NCBI GenBank assembly: GCA_005776735.1
Contig: SXOM01000131.1
Coordinates: forward strand, 1-17,479
Source of the DNA: Pseudomonadota bacterium
Lineage (GTDB): Bacteria; Myxococcota_A; UBA796; SXON01
Direction of reading: 5' to 3'
DNA length: 17,479 bases
A program made the position numbers and the translations under genes. Of this stretch, positions 12,931 to 17,479 are shown one piece after another. The notes beneath the pieces were generated by a model that saw only the letters and a list, made by a program, of their open reading frames with translations, had not been told where the DNA came from and ran no database searches. How positions within the stretch are numbered: position 1 is the first letter of the stretch; every line of letters starts with the position of its first letter.

Positions 12931-15900
12931 AGAAGGTCTTCGTTCGCCTGGTCCAGGTGGGCCTGGTGCTCTCCCTGGTCGGCGCCGCGGTGGGCGGATG
13001 GGCGTACCAACGCCACGTGGTCGAGGAGCCCGGGCCGGAGTTCCAGCGCGAGGCGGTGCTCGCGATCATCGCGCAGGAGTCGCCCGTCTACTACCGCGAC
13101 GGCGTCACGCCGATGGGGGTGTTCTTCGACCAGGAGCACCGCACCTACGTCCCGTACGCCGAGCTCCCCGAGGACTGGGTGCACGCGATCGTGGCCGCCG
13201 AAGACGGGAGCTTCTGGACCCACCCCGGCATCGATCCCAAGCACATCGTGCGCGCGATGGTGCAGAACGTGCAGGCGGGCACGGTGGTGGCGGGCGGCTC
13301 CACCCTCACCCAGCAGACCGCGAAGAACCTGTTCTACCGTCCGGATCGTTCGCTGCGCTCCAAGGGGGTGGAGCTGGTCGACGCGCTCCGGCTCGAGGCC
13401 CACTTCTCCAAGCAGGACATCCTCGAGTTCTACGCCAACCAGTTCCACGTCAGCGCCAACGGGCGCGGCATCGGCATCGCGGCGCGGTACTTCTTCGACA
13501 AGACGCCCGCGCAGCTCGACACCAAGGAGTGTGCGTTCATCGCCGGGATGGTGAAGGCGCCGAGCCGATACAACCCGTTCATCGGGCAGACGGCGGAGCG
13601 GCGAGAGGCGGCGCGGCAGGCCGCGGAAGACCGCACCGCCTACGTGCTGCGACGCATGGTGGTCACCGGCGAGCTGAACGAAGCCCGCCGCGAAGAGCTG
13701 GCCGCGCAGCCGCTGCAGTTCCGACGGGGCAGCTTCCGGTACGATCGCAGCGTGGTCCTCGACGAGGTGCAGAAGCGGCTCGAGGAGCCCGAGTTCATCG
13801 AGTTGTTCGAGCAGGCGGGCATCGACAACCCCTCGACGGCCGGCCTCCGCATCGTCACCACCATCGACCGCGACGCCGAGGCCGCCGCCACCTATGCGTT
13901 GTGGCACCACCTGACCGTGCTCGGTGCGCAGCTCGAGCGCCCCGGCGTCGACGCGCTGCTGCTCCCCGACGGCACGGCGGTCGAGGCGTCGCCCAACCAG
14001 CCGCTCCGGCCGCTCAGCTTCCACGCCGGCCGCGTGGTCGCCGTGGCCGACGGCGGCGTGTCGCTCGACCTCGGGGGGCGCGCCTGCGGGGTCGACGCCG
14101 CCGGCGTGGCCCGGCTCGCCAAGGCCCTCGGCGCCAAGCCCGACGCGCTCCTCGCCGCCTTGCCGGCCGGGCGTTTCGTGCTCGCGAGTGTGCGCGAGGA
14201 CGGCGCGGCGTGCGACCTGGAGTGGCGGCCGGCGTTGCAGGGCGCGACCGTGGTGCTGGACGAGGGCCGCATCGTCGCGATGGTCGGCGGCAACGACAAC
14301 CGCAACCTCAACCGGGTGACCGACGCGCAGCGCCAGTTCGGCAGCACGTGGAAGCCGGTGCTGTTCCTCGCGGCCGCCGAGCTCGGGTGGTTGCCCACCG
14401 ACGTGCTGGACAATCGCCGCGGCGCCTTCCCCTTCCGGGACGTCTGGTACTACCCGCGCGCCGACCACACCTCCGACGCCTTCTTGTCCATGGCCGCCGC
14501 CGGGGCGCGCTCGGAGAACCTCGCGAGCGTCTGGCTCTTGTACCACCTGGTCGATCGGCTCGACGACGAGCAGCTCCGCCAGCTCGGCGCCGAGGTCGAC
14601 CTCACGCCGCGCACCGGGGAGACGCCCGAGGCGTACGCGGTCCGGATGCGCGACGAGGCGGTGATCCGGTCGTCGCCCGACCGCCTGCCCGAGCTCGCGT
14701 TCACCCGCGCCCGGCAGGACGTCATCGCCGCGCTCCCCACCACCCGCCACCCGGAGGACGCGCTCGGCGTGCGCTCGCTCCTGCACGGGTACGGCGCGAC
14801 GGCCGAGCGGGCGCGGGTCGAGCGGACCGCCCGGTCCGCCGAGCGCGAGTCGCGCAAGGTGGCGCTGGAGAACACCTTCGTCTCCCTCGAGGAGTCCGCG
14901 GCGCGGTGCCTCGCCGCGCCGCTGACCGACCTCACCTGGGACCCGGTGACCCAGGCCCTCGCCTGCGGCCGGGCGCCGGCGGGCTTTGTCCCGCTGCCCC
15001 CGGAAGCGTTGGCGTTGGCGACGGCGGGAACCGTGTCCGACGCCATCCTCGCCGAAGGTCAGGACGACCTCCTCATCGACGGCCGCCTGCACCTCGGCAC
15101 GCTCCGCGCCCTCCGCGTGGCGCTCGACCAACGCCAGGCCGAGCTCACCGGCAAGGACCCGTACGACCCCGAGCTGATGCTCCTGCACCCGGATTGGCGG
15201 GGGCTGGTCGGGGTCCGCACCTTCGCGCGCTTGTCGCACGAGCTGGGCGTCAGCACCGACCTCCCGGAGAACCTCACGCTCACGCTCGGCGCGGCCGACA
15301 CCGCGCTCGACGAGATGGCGGGCGTGTACCAGGGCATGCTCCGCGGCGTGCGCTACCGGTTTGCCGGCGAGGGGTTCGGCGCGGGGTCGGTCAGCGGGCT
15401 GCGCACGTCGTTCACGCTCCCGGAGAGTGACGAGCCGACGGCGCTCATCCAGGAGATCCGCGACGCCGGCGGCAACGTCCTGTACCGCCTCGGCGCGAAG
15501 GAGGTGCCGGTCCTCGACCCCCGCGCCGGCGCCATGGTGGGCGACATCCTGCGCAACGTGGTCGTCCACGGCACGGGCCGTCGGGCGGCGTCGGTGCAGG
15601 GGCTCGAGGCGTGGCCGCTCACGGGCAAGACCGGGACGACCAACAACTACCGCAACGCCGCGTTCATCGGGTTTGCCCCGGTCCTGGCCGGCGGCGCGCC
15701 GCACTGGGGCGACGGAATGACCGTCGCGGTCTACGTCGGCTACGACGACAACCGCTCGATGCGGCGCGGTTCGCTCAAGGTGCAGGGGGCGAACGGGGCG
15801 CTCCCGGCGTGGTCGGAGACGATCCGGCTCATGGCCGCGGCGGGCACCCTCGGAAAGGGCGTCCCCGGCGAGTACCTCGTGGGAGAGGGCCTCGTGCGCG

Positions 15901-16175
15901 TGCCGAGCGCCGACGGCCTGGGTTCGGATGGGGAGCCGCTCCAGGTCCTGCGCACTCGCGGCGAGCCGCCGGAGCGCCTGTTCGCGCCCTTCGGGGCGGC
16001 GCCGACGGCCGAGGCCACCGCGAGCGAAGCCGCACCTTCGGGGGCGCTCGCACTGCCCAACGACGCCGAGTTCGGGCCGCCCGAGCCCGACGAGGGGGTC
16101 GATCCCACCGAGGCGATCGTGGTCCCACCGACCACCCCCGACGCCGACGAGGGGAGCCTCGTCCTCGGGGAGTAG
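12927..16175 (+). CDS. Class A penicillin-binding protein (bifunctional transglycosylase/transpeptidase) with insertion and acidic tail
   Basis: A 1082-residue protein, long for class A PBPs (commonly ~750-900). One N-terminal membrane anchor (~7-27). The GT51 domain (~65-250) has AAEDGSFWTHPG with catalytic E92, GGSTLTQQTAKNLF, and FSKQDILEFYANQF. After a linker/OB-like region comes the transpeptidase: STWK (nucleophile S473), SEN (S529-N531) and KTGT (K901). All catalytic motifs are intact, so it should polymerise and crosslink peptidoglycan in the periplasm. SxN and KTG are 372 residues apart, roughly double E. coli PBP1A by recollection, owing to about 200 extra residues (~550-755) with an Arg/Glu-rich, coiled-coil-like helix (around TAERARVERTARSAERES). 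A Pro/Glu/Ala-rich acidic tail of ~100 residues ends the protein. It overlaps the GT4 gene by 4 bases. Confidence 0.95.
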   Translation: MKKVFVRLVQVGLVLSLVGAAVGGWAYQRHVVEEPGPEFQREAVLAIIAQESPVYYRDGVTPMGVFFDQEHRTYVPYAELPEDWVHAIVAAEDGSFWTHPGIDPKHIVRAMVQNVQAGTVVAGGSTLTQQTAKNLFYRPDRSLRSKGVELVDALRLEAHFSKQDILEFYANQFHVSANGRGIGIAARYFFDKTPAQLDTKECAFIAGMVKAPSRYNPFIGQTAERREAARQAAEDRTAYVLRRMVVTGELNEARREELAAQPLQFRRGSFRYDRSVVLDEVQKRLEEPEFIELFEQAGIDNPSTAGLRIVTTIDRDAEAAATYALWHHLTVLGAQLERPGVDALLLPDGTAVEASPNQPLRPLSFHAGRVVAVADGGVSLDLGGRACGVDAAGVARLAKALGAKPDALLAALPAGRFVLASVREDGAACDLEWRPALQGATVVLDEGRIVAMVGGNDNRNLNRVTDAQRQFGSTWKPVLFLAAAELGWLPTDVLDNRRGAFPFRDVWYYPRADHTSDAFLSMAAAGARSENLASVWLLYHLVDRLDDEQLRQLGAEVDLTPRTGETPEAYAVRMRDEAVIRSSPDRLPELAFTRARQDVIAALPTTRHPEDALGVRSLLHGYGATAERARVERTARSAERESRKVALENTFVSLEESAARCLAAPLTDLTWDPVTQALACGRAPAGFVPLPPEALALATAGTVSDAILAEGQDDLLIDGRLHLGTLRALRVALDQRQAELTGKDPYDPELMLLHPDWRGLVGVRTFARLSHELGVSTDLPENLTLTLGAADTALDEMAGVYQGMLRGVRYRFAGEGFGAGSVSGLRTSFTLPESDEPTALIQEIRDAGGNVLYRLGAKEVPVLDPRAGAMVGDILRNVVVHGTGRRAASVQGLEAWPLTGKTGTTNNYRNAAFIGFAPVLAGGAPHWGDGMTVAVYVGYDDNRSMRRGSLKVQGANGALPAWSETIRLMAAAGTLGKGVPGEYLVGEGLVRVPSADGLGSDGEPLQVLRTRGEPPERLFAPFGAAPTAEATASEAAPSGALALPNDAEFGPPEPDEGVDPTEAIVVPPTTPDADEGSLVLGE

Positions 16176-16328
16176 GTCTGGATGGGGGGCGCGGCGCGAC
16201 CGTCCCGAAGGCGGCAACCGTCGCCCCGCGCCCCGCGGCGCCGTCGAGCGCACCCGCGGGGAGAGGACGGGCCGCCGGCGCCGCCCCGAAGTGTCGCTTT
16301 GCCGGCCCCACGGGGTTAGCCCCCGCGC

Positions 16329-17021
16329 GTGATCGCCCTGCTGCTGTTCGCGTGCACGGTCCGTCCCTACGGGGCGCCGGTGGTCGCGCCGGTGGTGGAG
16401 CCGGTCGCGCCGGTCGTGGGGGTCAGCGTCGAGCCGCTCCTCGCCCGGATCGACGCGCTCCTGGCCGCGTCCGACGAGGTGGATCGGCGCGATCGCCTCG
16501 TCGAGCTGCGCGACCTCGTCGTGGCCGCGCAGGCGATGGAGGGGCGCGCGCAGGGGCGGGTGCTCCGCTACGCCGAGCGCGTGGTGGTGGTCGAAGAGCG
16601 CGCCCAGCCGTTCGCGGTCGCCGAGATGCCCATGGAGCTCGGCGCCGGGTTCGAGCCGGTGGTCGAGGTCGGCGTCGAGGTTGCCGATCCGCTCGCCGGG
16701 GCCCGGCCCGCGCTCGCCGCGGGGCGCCACCTCGAGGCGATCACGATCTGCGACGGGCTCTTGGCCCAGGGCATCGGTGGTGCCGACGTCGTCGCGGTGC
16801 GCACGGCCGCGGTCGAAGGCTGGGTGCGCAGCGAGAGCGAAGCGGCGGGCGCGGCGCTGGTGCAGGCCCGGGCGATGCCGCCCGGCCCCGCGCGCGTCGA
16901 GGCCACCCGTGCGGTCGCGGCGCGCCTGCAGGCGATCGTCGCCCGATTCCCTGAATCCCCCCAGGCCGCCGACGTGCAGAAGCACCTCGCGACCGTGCAG
17001 ACGGAGCTCGGCACGCCATGA
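16329..17021 (+). CDS. Small lipoprotein, function unknown, upstream of ispA
   Basis: A 230-residue protein from GTG 16329. The signal peptide is tiny, MIALLLFAC, with lipobox LFAC and acylation at Cys9. A Val/Pro repeat segment follows (APVVAPVVEPVAPVV), then helical regions rich in Ala, Arg, Glu and Leu (~35-85 and ~115-225), with a TPR-like helix-turn-helix look at GRHLEAITICDGLLAQG. No enzyme motif is visible. There is no strong Shine-Dalgarno, and the 153-base gap after the PBP gene may hold its promoter, although none was recognised. Its stop overlaps the next start (ATGA, 17018-17021), so it is translated with the polyprenyl synthase. A periplasmic scaffold or adaptor role would be a guess. 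Confidence 0.75.
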   Translation: MIALLLFACTVRPYGAPVVAPVVEPVAPVVGVSVEPLLARIDALLAASDEVDRRDRLVELRDLVVAAQAMEGRAQGRVLRYAERVVVVEERAQPFAVAEMPMELGAGFEPVVEVGVEVADPLAGARPALAAGRHLEAITICDGLLAQGIGGADVVAVRTAAVEGWVRSESEAAGAALVQARAMPPGPARVEATRAVAARLQAIVARFPESPQAADVQKHLATVQTELGTP

Positions 17022-17479
17022 ACGACGAACTGAAGGGGTGGACCGCACCCCGCCTCGCGATGATCGAAGGCGCCCTCGCTCGCGTGGGCGAAGGGGCCGA
17101 GCCCGGCTTCCGCGACGTGATGCTCTACCCGCTGCAGACGGGTGGCAAGCGCGTGCGGCCGCTCTTGTGCCTGGCGGCCGCCGAGGCGGTGGCGGGGAGC
17201 GCCCGCGACGCGCTCCCGGCGGCCGTGGCGCTGGAGCTGGTCCACACCTACTCGCTGGTGCACGACGACCTGCCCGCCATGGACAACGACACGCTGCGCC
17301 GGGGGCTGCCCACGCTGCACGTGGTGGCGGGAGAGGGCATGGCGATCCTGGCCGGCGACGGACTGCTGACGGAGGCCTTCGCCGTGCTCGCGCGTGACGG
17401 CGAAGCCGGGGCCGGGGACGGCCATCGTTCCGGGGCTGGAGAACGGCTCCACCGACGGCTGCGAACGATTGGCGTGATC
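17018..17479 (+). CDS. ispA: Polyprenyl diphosphate synthase, IspA-like (partial, runs off window end)
   Basis: The first 154 codons from ATG 17018, open to the last base. Motifs: GGKRVRP (residues 42-48), which binds the diphosphate of isopentenyl diphosphate, and the first Asp-rich motif DDLPAMD (83-89, DDx4D), typical of bacterial farnesyl/geranyl synthases. RRGLPTLHVVAGEGMAILAGDGLL follows, as in IspA. Known: it condenses IPP with allylic diphosphates in the cytosol, supplying C15 precursors for undecaprenyl phosphate and quinones. The last ~35 residues (after AVLARDGEAG) are Gly/Arg-rich and do not look strongly like the family, although RRLRTIGVI fits the helix expected there. The second Asp-rich motif lies beyond the window. 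Confidence 0.9.
   Translation, partial: MNDELKGWTAPRLAMIEGALARVGEGAEPGFRDVMLYPLQTGGKRVRPLLCLAAAEAVAGSARDALPAAVALELVHTYSLVHDDLPAMDNDTLRRGLPTLHVVAGEGMAILAGDGLLTEAFAVLARDGEAGAGDGHRSGAGERLHRRLRTIGVI

Noticed and set aside
16186..16234. Nine-base GC-rich inverted repeat (GGGGCGCGG / CCGCGCCCC, 31-base loop) after the PBP stop as a terminator
   Set aside because: No T-run follows, the loop is long, and such pairs are expected by chance in this very GC-rich 153-base gap.
12888..17048. A 1386-codon open frame antisense to the PBP gene, and similar very long antisense frames (for example 4970-7894 plus, opposite the receptor)
   Set aside because: High GC at third codon positions suppresses stops on the opposite strand; the translations are Arg/Gly/Ala/His-rich without motifs, while the sense strand has clear catalytic or barrel signatures.
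1..17479. CRISPR array, insertion sequence, integrase, phage or toxin-antitoxin genes
   Set aside because: No regularly spaced direct repeats, transposase-like proteins or terminal inverted repeats were seen; the tRNA gene has no integrase or obvious attachment duplication beside it.

Overview
This is a GC-rich, gene-dense bacterial window. It most likely comes from Myxococcota or a related former deltaproteobacterium. The evidence is a tandem pair of 'myxobacterial-plus' type outer-membrane beta-barrels followed by a TPR protein, a TonB-dependent receptor carrying its own TonB C-terminal-like domain, a lipoprotein of a type common in myxobacteria, and very short lipoprotein signal peptides. 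All of the envelope proteins indicate a diderm cell. Most genes overlap by 1-4 bases or abut, and there is no gene-free stretch longer than about 180 bases.

Layout. (1) 38-3625, minus strand: beta-barrel, beta-barrel, TPR protein. Content and order match the outer-membrane/periplasmic GltB-GltA-GltC module of the Myxococcus gliding/Glt machinery (inference). (2) 3707-4138, plus strand: a small secreted Cys-containing protein, divergent from the barrels. (3) 4122-9950, minus strand: in transcription order tRNA-Cys, a degenerate thioredoxin-like lipoprotein, ExbB, ExbD, TonB, a TonB-dependent receptor and a second lipoprotein. This looks like a complete, self-contained TonB uptake system, with 4-base overlaps between most of its genes. 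(4) 10130-11167, minus strand: an M14/DUF2817 zinc carboxypeptidase-like enzyme. (5) 11207-16175, plus strand: a WaaE-like GT2, a WaaG-like GT4 and a class A penicillin-binding protein, all with ATGA/GTGA overlaps; this links LPS-core sugar transfer to peptidoglycan synthesis. (6) 16329-17479, plus strand: a small lipoprotein overlapping an IspA-type polyprenyl diphosphate synthase that runs off the window end.

The theme is the cell envelope: motility or OM scaffold, energised OM transport, LPS core, peptidoglycan and isoprenoid precursor supply. The points most worth a second look are the receptor with a built-in mini-TonB, the tRNA-Cys that overlaps the 5' end of a lipoprotein reading frame with no independent start codon, the roughly 200-residue insertion inside the PBP transpeptidase domain, and the shared short, uncharged signal peptides. 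I found no CRISPR array, insertion sequence, phage gene, toxin-antitoxin pair or recognisable riboswitch.
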